A stretch of DNA of 64,000 bases. Source: Streptomyces fildesensis (lineage in GTDB: Bacteria > Actinomycetota > Actinomycetes > Streptomycetales > Streptomycetaceae). A program made the translations under genes and the position numbers. Position 1 is the stretch's first letter. Every line of letters begins with the position of its first letter. The stretch is taken from assembly GCF_016107395.1 (NCBI RefSeq), contig NZ_JAAIKO010000022.1, positions 55,908-119,907 on the forward strand, written 5' to 3'. This document shows positions 17,077-25,120 of this stretch, in pieces. The notes under the pieces were generated by a model. It made no database searches, was not told where the DNA came from, and was given only the letters and a program-made list of their open reading frames with translations.

Positions 17077-18717
17077 ATGACGTCGAAGATCGACGATCGC
17101 GTGCCCGTCCTGATCGTTGGTGGCTCCCTGGTGGGGCTGTCCGCCTCGCTGTTCCTGGGCCGGCTCGGCATCGAGCACCTGCTCGTGGAACGGCACGCCC
17201 AGACCTCGCACCACCCCCGCGGCCGGGGCAACAACGTCCGCACGATGGAACTGTTCCGGACCGCGGGGGTGGAACCGCTGATCCGCGAGGCCGCCTCCGT
17301 CCTGGCGGAGAACCACGGCATCCTGCAGGCCGACACACTGACCGGCTCGGAGCAGGAGTGGCTGTTCAAGCAGATCGACCCCGGCGGGGCGCTGGCCAAG
17401 TTCAGCCCGTCGGGCTGGTGCCTGTGCAGCCAGAACGACCTGGAGCCGGTGCTGCTGCGCAGCGCCCGCGAGCTCGGCGGCGACATCCGCTTCGGCACCG
17501 AGCTGATTTCCGCCGAGCAGGACGCCGAAGGAGTGACGGCGGTGGTCCGGTCCCGTGAGACGGGTGAGGACCGGACGATCCGGGCGGACTACCTCGTCGC
17601 CGCGGACGGGCCGCGCAGCCCGGTGCGCGAGCGGCTCGGCATCGGGATGACCGGGGCCGGCGACCTGTTCCACAACGTGAGCATCACGTTCAAGGCCAAG
17701 CGGCTGGCCGACGCGGTCGGCGACCGGCGCTTCATCGTCTGCTACCTGACGAACCCCGAGAGCCCCGGCGCGCTGCTGCCCGTCGACAACGACGAGAACT
17801 GGGTGTTCCACGCACCCTGGCGCCCGGACGACGGCGAGACCCTGGAGGACTTCACCGACCAGCGGTGCGAGGCACTGATCCGCACCGCGGTCGGGGTGCC
17901 CGACCTCGAGGTGGAGGTCACCGGGAAGGCGCCGTGGCATGCCGCCGAGCGGGTGGCCGAGCGCTACGGCACCGGCCGGATCTTCCTGGCCGGGGACTCG
18001 GCGCACGAGATGTCCCCGACCGGGGCGTTCGGCTCCAACACCGGCATCCAGGACGCGCACAACCTCGCCTGGAAGCTCGCCGCGGTGCTGCGCGGCTGGG
18101 CGGGCCCCGGGCTGCTGGAGACGTACGACGCCGAGCGGCGGCCGGTGGCGCTGGCCACCGGCGCCCGCGCCTCGACCCGTTCCGCGGAACACCGTCACCC
18201 GGGTTACGACGTCAGCCCCGGCGCCGGCCGGAAGCCCGGGATGCTCGCGGTGGTGCTGGGCTACCGCTACCTCGACGGCGCGGTGGTGGGCGCCCCGCAG
18301 GACCAGCCGGCCGTCCCGGAGGAGTTCCGTCCGCTGGCCCAGCCGGGCGGCCGGGCCCCGCACATGTGGCTCAGCCAGGAGGGCCGCCGGCTATCCACCC
18401 TCGACCTGTACGAGCGGACCCCGGTGCTGCTCAGCGGTCCCGACGGCGGCGCCTGGCACCAGGCCGGTCTGAGCGTCGCCGGGCGCACCGGCATCCCGCT
18501 GGCCTGCTTCCGGGTGGGCCCGGACGAGAATCACGACCTCGTCCCCGAAGAGGGCGCCGACTGGGCGCAGTTGCACGGGGCGGAGAACGACGGGGCGGTC
18601 CTGATCCGCCCCGACGGATTCATCGCCTGGCGGTCGCGGACCGCGGACGCGAACGCGGAGCGGACGCTGACGGACGTGCTGGAGAAGGTACTGGGCGGCG
18701 TTCCCGGCAACGGGTGA
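17077..18717 (+). CDS. FAD-dependent aromatic hydroxylase (WhiE-ORFVIII equivalent)
   Basis: A 546-residue flavoprotein monooxygenase of the PheA/TetX/RdmE type. The FAD-binding Rossmann motif is VGGSLVGLSASLFLGRLG near residue 10 and is followed by the adenosine-binding Glu (LVERH). The DG motif reads VAADGPRSPVRERLG (about 175) and the second FAD motif is FLAGDSAHEMSPTGAFG (about 305). The C-terminal thioredoxin-like extension typical of polyketide hydroxylases runs from about 400. It is divergent from the operon as in whiE. ATG at 17077 follows GGAG. Likely the last tailoring step that changes pigment colour. Confidence 0.92.
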   Translation: MTSKIDDRVPVLIVGGSLVGLSASLFLGRLGIEHLLVERHAQTSHHPRGRGNNVRTMELFRTAGVEPLIREAASVLAENHGILQADTLTGSEQEWLFKQIDPGGALAKFSPSGWCLCSQNDLEPVLLRSARELGGDIRFGTELISAEQDAEGVTAVVRSRETGEDRTIRADYLVAADGPRSPVRERLGIGMTGAGDLFHNVSITFKAKRLADAVGDRRFIVCYLTNPESPGALLPVDNDENWVFHAPWRPDDGETLEDFTDQRCEALIRTAVGVPDLEVEVTGKAPWHAAERVAERYGTGRIFLAGDSAHEMSPTGAFGSNTGIQDAHNLAWKLAAVLRGWAGPGLLETYDAERRPVALATGARASTRSAEHRHPGYDVSPGAGRKPGMLAVVLGYRYLDGAVVGAPQDQPAVPEEFRPLAQPGGRAPHMWLSQEGRRLSTLDLYERTPVLLSGPDGGAWHQAGLSVAGRTGIPLACFRVGPDENHDLVPEEGADWAQLHGAENDGAVLIRPDGFIAWRSRTADANAERTLTDVLEKVLGGVPGNG

Positions 18718-19033
18718 CGGCTGCCACCGGGAGCGGGCCGCGCGGACGCCGCGCGGCCCGCTCCGCCGTGTCACGCCGGGTGACGCCGCATTTCCCCGTG
18801 GTCCGGCCCGCGGGCCGGGGGTGCTGATGCCCCGTCGGGGTGAGGCACCGTCAGCCCGGTGCCGCCCCACTCCCCCACGGCCGGCACCACCCGAAGAGAG
18901 CACTCCGTCACCCATTGTGCTCTCTCCGGTGGCACAACCTCGGTATATGACTGACGGTGATGACGTCGCTACTGCGCTTCCTATGGCTGATGCCCTGTCA
19001 GCCAGCGCACGTCGCGGCGGAAGGAACCTTCCC
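18718..19033. other. Intergenic region with terminator and upstream sequence of small surface protein
   Basis: The first part holds the hydroxylase terminator (18731-18763). The rest contains no supported gene. The stretch GGTATATGACTGACG at about 18942-18956 is AT-rich for this genome and may belong to the promoter of the gene at 19034. Confidence 0.4.
18731..18763 (+). terminator. Terminator after the aromatic hydroxylase
   Basis: GAGCGGGCCGCGCGG-ACG-CCGCGCGGCCCGCTC forms a perfect 15-bp stem with a 3-base loop, 13 bases after the hydroxylase stop. Confidence 0.85.
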
Positions 19034-19435
19034 ATGCGCACTGCTCGCACCCTGCTGGCCGGAGCAACCCTCTCCGCTGTCCTCGCCATCGCCGCTCCCG
19101 CCGCCCACGCCGCCACGGGTGCCCACAACGCATACGACCCGAGCGGCTCCTCCAGCTCCAGCTCCAGCGACAGCTGGTCGCCGTCCGAGCAGGGCGCCAA
19201 GTCCGAGAACGGCTGGAAGGGCGAGGAGTCCAAGAAGGGCGCCAAGTCCGAGGAAGGGTGGAAGGGCCAGGAGGCCAAGAAGCCGCACGGTGGCATGCAC
19301 ACCGGCGGTGGCGGCATGGCCCTCTCGGGCGGTGGCCTGGCCGCCGGTTCCGTTCTGCTGCTCGGTGGCCTCGGCGCCGGCGCCTTCGTCCTGCGCCGCC
19401 GCAACACCTCGGCCGGCGCCGGCCTCGCGGCCTGA
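19034..19435 (+). CDS. Small secreted, membrane-tethered protein beside a sortase
   Basis: A 133-residue exported protein: signal peptide (1-27, ending AHA), a Ser-rich stretch, then degenerate repeats of the type GAKSE(N/E)GWKGEES (about 50-85), a Gly/His patch and a C-terminal hydrophobic segment (about 103-122) ending in RRR and a short Ala/Gly tail. That is a cell-wall-sorting style end, but no LPxTG or LAxTG is present before the hydrophobic part. It lies 146 bases upstream of a class F sortase, so it may be a partner or non-covalent surface protein. Function unknown. Confidence 0.75.
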   Translation: MRTARTLLAGATLSAVLAIAAPAAHAATGAHNAYDPSGSSSSSSSDSWSPSEQGAKSENGWKGEESKKGAKSEEGWKGQEAKKPHGGMHTGGGGMALSGGGLAAGSVLLLGGLGAGAFVLRRRNTSAGAGLAA

Positions 19436-19581
19436 TCCGACGCACGTTCCGCACCACGCGTTCCGTCGTTGCCACCGTCGTCCCACGATGACGGTGGCAG
19501 CGCCGGTTCCGGGCCCGGCCCGCCGCCCCGCTCGCGGGCAGCAGAACCACGAACCGCAGAGCTGATGAAAGGCATCACCGA

Positions 19582-20274
19582 ATGGCCCAGCAGTCCGCAC
19601 AGCACAGCGCCCGAGCGGCGGAGAACGCACCGGGCGGTGACGGCTCGTCCCGAGTCCTGGGCTGGGCCACCGGCGCGGCTCTGCTCGGCGCGTTCCTGAT
19701 CTACAACTCCGTCGACGCCTCCGAGGCCGCGCCGCCCCCGGCCGCCGTCGTGGCGCAGGCCACAGCGCACGCGGCGGCCCCGCCGCCGGTCAGCGCCGCC
19801 CCCGGACTGCCCGCCTCGCGCCCGACCCTGCTGACGATTCCCGACATCGGCGTGAGCGCACCCTTCACCCCGCTGCACATCGGCACGTCGGGCAAACTGG
19901 ATCCCCCGCCGTCGGACAACAACAACCTCGCCGGCTGGTACGCGGAAGGCCCCACCCCCGGCGAACGCGGCAACTCCATCGTCGCCGGCCATGTCGACAC
20001 CAAGACCGGCCCCGCGGTGTTCTTCCTGCTCAGCATGGTCAAGCCGGGCGCCACCGCCGAGATCACCCGCGCCGACGGCGTCATCGCGAAGTTCAAGGTC
20101 GATTCCGTCGAGACCTTCTCCAAGAACAACTTCCCCGACCAGCGCGTCTACGCCGACACCCCCAACGCCCAGCTGCGCATCATCACCTGCGGCGGCGCGT
20201 ACGACCACTCGAAGAAGGACTACACGGACAACGTCGTCGTCTTCGCCCATCTGGAATCCTCCCGCCAGGGCTGA
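19582..20274 (+). CDS. Class F sortase
   Basis: A 230-residue membrane-anchored transpeptidase. An N-terminal membrane anchor (about 24-45) is followed by a Pro/Ala spacer and the sortase beta-barrel (about 78-225). The catalytic His is in NSIVAGHVDT and the Cys in LRIITCGG, followed by the Arg-free GAYDHSKKDY that is usual in this actinobacterial class. Such enzymes cut a sorting signal and attach proteins to the wall, but substrates of class F are poorly known. The gene just upstream encodes a small exported protein with a wall-sorting-like tail. Confidence 0.9.
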   Translation: MAQQSAQHSARAAENAPGGDGSSRVLGWATGAALLGAFLIYNSVDASEAAPPPAAVVAQATAHAAAPPPVSAAPGLPASRPTLLTIPDIGVSAPFTPLHIGTSGKLDPPPSDNNNLAGWYAEGPTPGERGNSIVAGHVDTKTGPAVFFLLSMVKPGATAEITRADGVIAKFKVDSVETFSKNNFPDQRVYADTPNAQLRIITCGGAYDHSKKDYTDNVVVFAHLESSRQG

Positions 20275-20436
20275 CCACCCGGCGGCACACACCCGGGGCA
20301 GGGCCGGGGGCGGTCACGGTATCGTCCCCCTGCGGGTCCATGAACCGGACACCGGCCCCGCGGTGTTGCCGCTGGTCCTTCACACCCGGTGGTTCCGTCG
20401 CGTCGAAACCACCGGAAGAGGGACGAGGTTCCAGAG

Positions 20437-21849
20437 ATGACCGTCTACGAATCGGTCACGGACGCGATCGGCGGGACGCCGCTGTTCCGGCTGGCGCGGC
20501 TGGGCGCGGGAATCGTGACTCCGGTCTACGCGAAGGCGGAGTTCCTCAGCATCGGCGGCAGCGTCAAGGACCGTGCCGCGCTGTCGATGGTGCGGGAGGC
20601 CGAGCGTACGGGTGAGCTCCGGCCGGGCGGCACCATCATCGAGGCGACGTCGGGGAACACCGGCATCGGGCTGGCCATCGTCGGACGGCAGCGCGGCTAC
20701 CGGGTCGTGATCGGGGTGTCCGAGCGGGCCGCCCCGGAGAAGAGCGACATCCTGCGGGCCTACGGCGCCGAGGTCGTGCTTGCCCCGACCGCGCTCTCCA
20801 AGGACCATCCGGACCACCTCTTCCATGTCGTGCGCCGGCTCGCGGAGGAGATCCCCGGCGCCTGGCTGGCGAACCAGTACGACAACCCGGCCAACCCGGA
20901 CGCCCATGTGGTGACCACCGGGCCGGAGATCTGGGAGCAGACCGGCGGGCGGGTCACGCACTTCGTGGCGGGCGTCGGCACCGGCGGCACCATCAGCGGC
21001 ACCGGCGCCTTCCTGAAGAAGGCATCCGACGGACGGGTCACCGTCGTCGGCGCGGACCCGGAGGCGTCGGTGTACGCCGGCGGCGACGGCAGCTCCTACT
21101 TCGTGGAGAGCATCGGCCACTTCGTCCATCCGGAGACCTCGGAGGACGTGTGGCCCGAGTCGTACCACCGGAGCGTGGTCGACGTGTTCGAACGGGTGCC
21201 GGACCGGGAGTCGTTGCTGACGGCGCGGCGGATGGCCCGTGAGGAAGGACTGCTGGTGGGCCCCTCCTCGGGGACGGCGGTGGCCGCGGCGCTACGGGTG
21301 GCACGGCGGCTGGGCCCCGACGACCTGGTCGTCGTCCTGCTGCCCGACTCGGGCCGCTCCTATCTGTCCTCGGCGCTCAGCGACGACTGGCTGCGGCAGC
21401 GCGGCTTCCTGGAGGAGCCCCGGCACCGCGATGACACCGAACCGACGGTGCGCACGGTCCTGGGCGACGCCCGGGGCCACGGCGAAAACTTCGTCACCGT
21501 CGCTTCCACCGCCTCGCTGGGCGAGGCACTGGCCGTGCTGCGCGCCGCGCGGACCGATGTCGCGCCCGTGGTGCTCGCCCGCGCCGAGCGGCCGTTCGGT
21601 ATCGCCGCCTCCGAGATCACCGGCTCGGCCGAGGCCGCCGGACTCCAGCGGGCACTCGACTCGGGTGCGGGTCCTGAGGAGCCGCTGCGCGACCACCTCG
21701 CCCCGGCGCTGCCCGTCGTCGGCCTCGGCCAGCCGCTCTCCAGTGCGCTCGCCTGCCTCGACACTCCTCAACGCCGCCACGAGGCCGCCGTCGTCCTGCT
21801 CGACGGGCGCGCGGTCGGCGTGGTCGACCGGAAGGCGCTGGAGGGCTGA
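20437..21849 (+). CDS. Cystathionine beta-synthase (PLP enzyme plus CBS pair)
   Basis: A 470-residue enzyme of the cysteine synthase/cystathionine beta-synthase family. The PLP Lys is Lys44 in GGSVKDRAAL; the substrate loop TSGNTGIG and the phosphate loop GTGGTISGTG are intact. The region from about 335 to 465 forms a pair of CBS domains that usually sense adenosyl ligands. It condenses serine (or acetylserine) with homocysteine or sulfide in the cytosol. ATG at 20437 follows GACGAGG. The partner lyase of reverse transsulfuration is not adjacent. Confidence 0.9.
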   Translation: MTVYESVTDAIGGTPLFRLARLGAGIVTPVYAKAEFLSIGGSVKDRAALSMVREAERTGELRPGGTIIEATSGNTGIGLAIVGRQRGYRVVIGVSERAAPEKSDILRAYGAEVVLAPTALSKDHPDHLFHVVRRLAEEIPGAWLANQYDNPANPDAHVVTTGPEIWEQTGGRVTHFVAGVGTGGTISGTGAFLKKASDGRVTVVGADPEASVYAGGDGSSYFVESIGHFVHPETSEDVWPESYHRSVVDVFERVPDRESLLTARRMAREEGLLVGPSSGTAVAAALRVARRLGPDDLVVVLLPDSGRSYLSSALSDDWLRQRGFLEEPRHRDDTEPTVRTVLGDARGHGENFVTVASTASLGEALAVLRAARTDVAPVVLARAERPFGIAASEITGSAEAAGLQRALDSGAGPEEPLRDHLAPALPVVGLGQPLSSALACLDTPQRRHEAAVVLLDGRAVGVVDRKALEG

Positions 21850-22035
21850 GCGGTCGCCCGGCCGCGGCGTGGCGAACCGGCGGAATCGGGCAGTTGTGGG
21901 GGATGTGCCAGGCCGTTCCCGCCACTGGCATGGCGTTTGCGACGCGTGCCGGAACGGGTGCGCGGAGTGTGGCTACGGTGAAGGGACACGACGGGCCAAG
22001 CCCGACATTCCACTCACTTTGCGAGGCGCACCTTC

Positions 22036-22455
22036 ATGAGTCTGAGCATCCGCAACCAGATTCCCGGCACCGTCACCGACGTCACCGCCGGCGAGGTCAT
22101 GGCGACCGTCAAGGTCCGGCTGGACGGCGGCCAGGACATCACCGCGGCCATCACGCTGGAAGCCGTCAAGGAGCTCGGGATCGCCGAGGGTACGGCCGTC
22201 CGCACCCTGGTGAAGTCGACGGAGGTCTCCCTGGCCACCGGCCCGGTCGAAGGCCTGAGCATCCGCAACCAGCTCGCCGGCACCATCTCCGAGGTCGCCA
22301 CCGGCGGCGCGATGGCCAGCGTCAAGGTCACCGTCCCGGGCGGCGAACTGACCGCGGCCATCACCAAGGACGCCGTCACCGACCTCGGCCTGACCGCCGG
22401 CACCTCCGTGGTCGCGCTCATCAAGTCGACCGAGATCTCCCTCGCCACCGTCTGA
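22036..22455 (+). CDS. Tandem Mop/TOBE domain molybdate-binding protein
   Basis: A 139-residue cytosolic protein of two similar Mop domains, each opening LSIRN(Q)..GT and ending VKSTEVSLAT / IKSTEISLAT (about residues 3-68 and 75-139). Di-Mop proteins assemble into rings that bind molybdate or tungstate oxyanions for storage or homeostasis. No molybdate transporter is adjacent. Monocistronic, followed by a hairpin shared with the convergent gene. Confidence 0.88.
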   Translation: MSLSIRNQIPGTVTDVTAGEVMATVKVRLDGGQDITAAITLEAVKELGIAEGTAVRTLVKSTEVSLATGPVEGLSIRNQLAGTISEVATGGAMASVKVTVPGGELTAAITKDAVTDLGLTAGTSVVALIKSTEISLATV

Positions 22456-22465
22456 TCCGGGCGAC

Positions 22466-22497
22466 AGCCCGCCGCGCGGAGTCCGCGCCGGCGGGCT
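22466..22497. terminator. Bidirectional hairpin between Mop protein and DUF4287 gene
   Basis: AGCCCGCC...GGCGGGCT encloses a further CGCGGA/TCCGCG pairing, giving a long GC stem with a single bulge, followed by ATTTA. It overlaps the stop codon of the convergent DUF4287 gene. Confidence 0.75.
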
Positions 22498-22708
22498 ATT
22501 TACCGTTGTCCTCGGCGAGGGTGTGCGCGACCAGGGCGTTCGCATGGCCATGGCCCATGCCGTGCTCGGCCTTGAGCCACCCGACCAGTTCCATGTGCCT
22601 GGTCAGCGGCGAGGACCGGATGAGGTCCTTCCATTCGGCGATCGGGCGGCCGTACTTCTGCTCGATCGAGGGGAAATAGGCGGCGGGGCCCTTCACAGTC
22701 TCAGTCAT
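22496..22708 (-). CDS. DUF4287 small protein
   Basis: A 70-residue protein matching the DUF4287 pattern: GPAAYFPSIEQKYGRPI near the start, then MELVGWLKAEHGMGHGHANALVAHTL. Proteins of this kind are small, cytosolic and helical, with unknown function, often encoded alone. A stop TAG overlaps the bidirectional terminator. Confidence 0.8.
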   Translation of the reverse strand: MTETVKGPAAYFPSIEQKYGRPIAEWKDLIRSSPLTRHMELVGWLKAEHGMGHGHANALVAHTLAEDNGK

Positions 22709-22738
22709 GGGAAAAGTGTGGCATCCGGTTCTGACAAC

Positions 22739-23215
22739 TCACCTGGGCCGTAGCGTCTGCGGGGTGGTTGCCGACCAGGTCACCAGGGGCGGCCGCACCC
22801 GCCCGCACAGCGGCCGGCCCTCGGCGGTCGTCAGCCGCAGCCGCGCGGTCAGCCGGCCACCGCGCACCGCCTCGTCGAACGTCTCCGACGGGACGTCGGC
22901 GAACATCAGCTTCGCCCGGCGCAGCATGTCGGTCACACCCGCCGCGTCCACCGTGACCCAGGACAGGAAGACGAACTGCCCGCCCAGCCGGTTCTGGATG
23001 TAAGGGCCTTCGAGTTCCGTCCCGGTGGCGGTCGCCACGGCGACGGCCTCCAGGGTCCAGCTCGCCGACGCGGCGTCACCCGGGTGGAGGCCCGTCCACT
23101 CGCCCGGCCGGTCCTTGCGCTGCACGCCGATGTGAACGTTGCCCGCGGCGGGGAAGTCCGGGCCGAGGACGAAGGCACGGCCGGGCAGGTCTGAGGCCTC
23201 GATACGGATCTCCAC
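22739..23215 (-). CDS. DUF5990 family protein
   Basis: A 158-residue predicted cytosolic beta-rich protein. It opens VEIRIEASDLPGRAF and has a mid-section with the motif GPYIQNRLGGQFVFLSW that recurs in the DUF5990 family of streptomycetes. Function unknown. The GTG at 23215 is preferred because the conserved region begins there and GGGGGA lies upstream; an ATG 30 bases earlier is possible. It shares direction with the DUF4287 gene, 30 bases downstream. Confidence 0.72.
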   Translation of the reverse strand: MEIRIEASDLPGRAFVLGPDFPAAGNVHIGVQRKDRPGEWTGLHPGDAASASWTLEAVAVATATGTELEGPYIQNRLGGQFVFLSWVTVDAAGVTDMLRRAKLMFADVPSETFDEAVRGGRLTARLRLTTAEGRPLCGRVRPPLVTWSATTPQTLRPR

Positions 23216-23469
23216 CCGGTCATCATCCCCCGCCGGCCCGGCCATGGGCGTGTCCCGGCACCATGACTCTGCGTCAGGTGCCCCATGGAGACATGACGTC
23301 CGGTGGAGCTCCCGCCCTCCCGCGGCGGCCTGCCGTGCCGTGGCCCGGTGCTCGCTGCTCGTTGGTCACGTGTTCACCGATTGCCCCCTTCGCCTCCCTC
23401 CCGGTCCCCGCAAAGGTGTTGATGGGTCCACGACCAGGGCTCGCACCGACAGGTCGAGAAGGGATGTTC

Positions 23470-24897
23470 ATGGCCGAGTTGACGCGACGCAGACTCCTCG
23501 GATCGGCGGCGGGGGCGATGGGAGGCGCGGCGGCGCTCTCCCTGCTGCCGCCCAGCGTGCAGAAGGCCGTCGCGGCGGGACCACCGCGGCACGGTTCGCT
23601 GAACGACATCGAGCATGTCGTCATGCTGATGCAGGAGAACCGCTCCTTCGACCACTACTTCGGCACCCTCTCCGGCGTCCGCGGCTTCAACGATCCGCAC
23701 GCGCTGAAGCTGGACAACAGGCGCTCGGTCTTCTACCAGCCCGACACCGTCAACCCGGACGGCTATCTGCTGCCGTTCCATCTGGACACCCACAAGTCCA
23801 GCGCCCAGGCCATCCCGTCCACCAGCCACGCCTGGGCCGTGCAGCACGCCGCCTGGAACGGCGGCAGGATGGACCAGTGGCTGCCCGCACACCGCAAGGC
23901 CGACGGGGTCAACGGCCCGTACGTGATGGGCTACTACACGCGGAAGGACATCCCCTTCCAGTTCGCCCTCGCGGAGACCTTCACCATCTGCGACAACTAC
24001 TTCTGCTCGGTCTTCGGCCCGACCTGGCCGAACCGCCTGTACTGGATGACCGGCACCATCGACCCCGGCGGCACGATGGGCGGCCCGGTGCTCACCAACA
24101 AGGCGCCCACGCCGTACCGGTGGCCGACCTACGCGGAGCGCCTGCAGGCCGCCGGCATCAGCTGGAAGGTGTACCAGCAGGACGACGACTACGGCTGCAA
24201 CATGCTGGAGCAGTTCAAGACGTTCCGGGACTCCAAGCCGGGCGAGGACCTCTACGAGCGCGGCATGCGCCCGCAGCCCGAGGGCACCTTCGAGGACGAC
24301 GCGCGCAACGACCGGCTGCCGACGGTCTCCTGGATCATGCCGACGAGCTTCCAGTCCGAGCACCCGGACTACCTGCCGGCGGCCGGCGCCGACTTCGTGG
24401 CGCAGAAGATCGAGGCCATCGCGTCCAATCCGAAGGTGTGGGCGAAGACCGCGTTCATCCTCAACTACGACGAGAACGACGGCCTGTTCGACCATGTGGC
24501 CCCGCCCACGCCGAAGGCAGGCACGGTCGACGAGTTCGTCCAGGGGCTGCCGATCGGCGGTGGCTTCCGGGTCCCGGCGATCATCGTCTCGCCCTGGACC
24601 GTGGGCGGCTGGGTGGCGAGCGAGGCCTTCGACCACACCTCGGCACTGCAGTTCCTGGAGCGGTTCACCGGCGTCGAGGCACCGAACGTCACACAGTGGC
24701 GGCGGCGCACCTTCGGCGATCTGACCTCGGCGTTCCGCTTCTCCCACGCCACCGTGCGGCCGCCGCGGCTGCCGCACGACACGGCGAAGCAGCTGGAGGA
24801 GGCCAAGAAGGAAGTGGCCACCCTCCCCAAGCCGGTTCTCCCCGGCGCCGACCAGACGTTCCCGAAGCAGGAGAAGGGCCGGCGGCCGCACACCTGA
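23470..24897 (+). CDS. Tat-exported phospholipase C / phosphoesterase
   Basis: A 475-residue enzyme of the non-haemolytic phospholipase C/acid phosphatase family. It has a twin-arginine signal (TRRRLLGSAAGA, then an Ala-rich h-region). The metal-binding start of the domain reads VVMLMQENRSFDHYFGTLSG. Other family landmarks are FTICDNYFCSVFGPTWPNRLYWMTG, the DENDGLFDHV motif and SPWTVGGWV. Expected to hydrolyse phospholipids or phosphodiesters outside the cell, perhaps for phosphate. ATG at 23470 sits 6 bases after AGAAGGG. Confidence 0.92.
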   Translation: MAELTRRRLLGSAAGAMGGAAALSLLPPSVQKAVAAGPPRHGSLNDIEHVVMLMQENRSFDHYFGTLSGVRGFNDPHALKLDNRRSVFYQPDTVNPDGYLLPFHLDTHKSSAQAIPSTSHAWAVQHAAWNGGRMDQWLPAHRKADGVNGPYVMGYYTRKDIPFQFALAETFTICDNYFCSVFGPTWPNRLYWMTGTIDPGGTMGGPVLTNKAPTPYRWPTYAERLQAAGISWKVYQQDDDYGCNMLEQFKTFRDSKPGEDLYERGMRPQPEGTFEDDARNDRLPTVSWIMPTSFQSEHPDYLPAAGADFVAQKIEAIASNPKVWAKTAFILNYDENDGLFDHVAPPTPKAGTVDEFVQGLPIGGGFRVPAIIVSPWTVGGWVASEAFDHTSALQFLERFTGVEAPNVTQWRRRTFGDLTSAFRFSHATVRPPRLPHDTAKQLEEAKKEVATLPKPVLPGADQTFPKQEKGRRPHT

Positions 24898-24920
24898 GCC
24901 GGCCCCGCACAGCGATCCGT

Positions 24921-24964
24921 GCCGAGCGCGGGGAACCCGGCCTGTCAGGTTCCCCGCGCTCGGC
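24921..24964 (+). terminator. Terminator after phospholipase C
   Basis: GCCGAGCGCGGGGAACC and its exact reverse complement form a 17-bp stem with a 10-base loop, 23 bases after the stop codon. Confidence 0.88.
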
Positions 24965-25014
24965 GCGTGTTCAACCCTCGTTGTCAGCAGGTGGGTTGGG
25001 GCGATTATGGAGCT

Positions 25015-25072
25015 ACTTCTTGACGCCGAGGAAACGCGGTTGTAAACATCACCCCACCGGGAGAGCGCTCTC
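25015..25072 (+). promoter_or_regulatory. Promoter and LacI-type operator of discoidin-GH64 gene
   Basis: -35 TTGACG (25020-25025), a 17-base spacer and -10 TAAACA (25043-25048) form a good housekeeping-type promoter. The operator GAGAGCGCTCTC (25061-25072) would cover the start of the transcript. The -35 lies in ACTTCTTGACGC, identical to the 12-mer at the GH64-GH16 promoter (3536-3547, minus strand), and the operator core is identical to 3482-3493. Confidence 0.7.
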
Positions 25073-25120
25073 TCGACGTTTCCGGCTCCATCACGGACCC
25101 CCACCCGTTCAGGAGATGCC

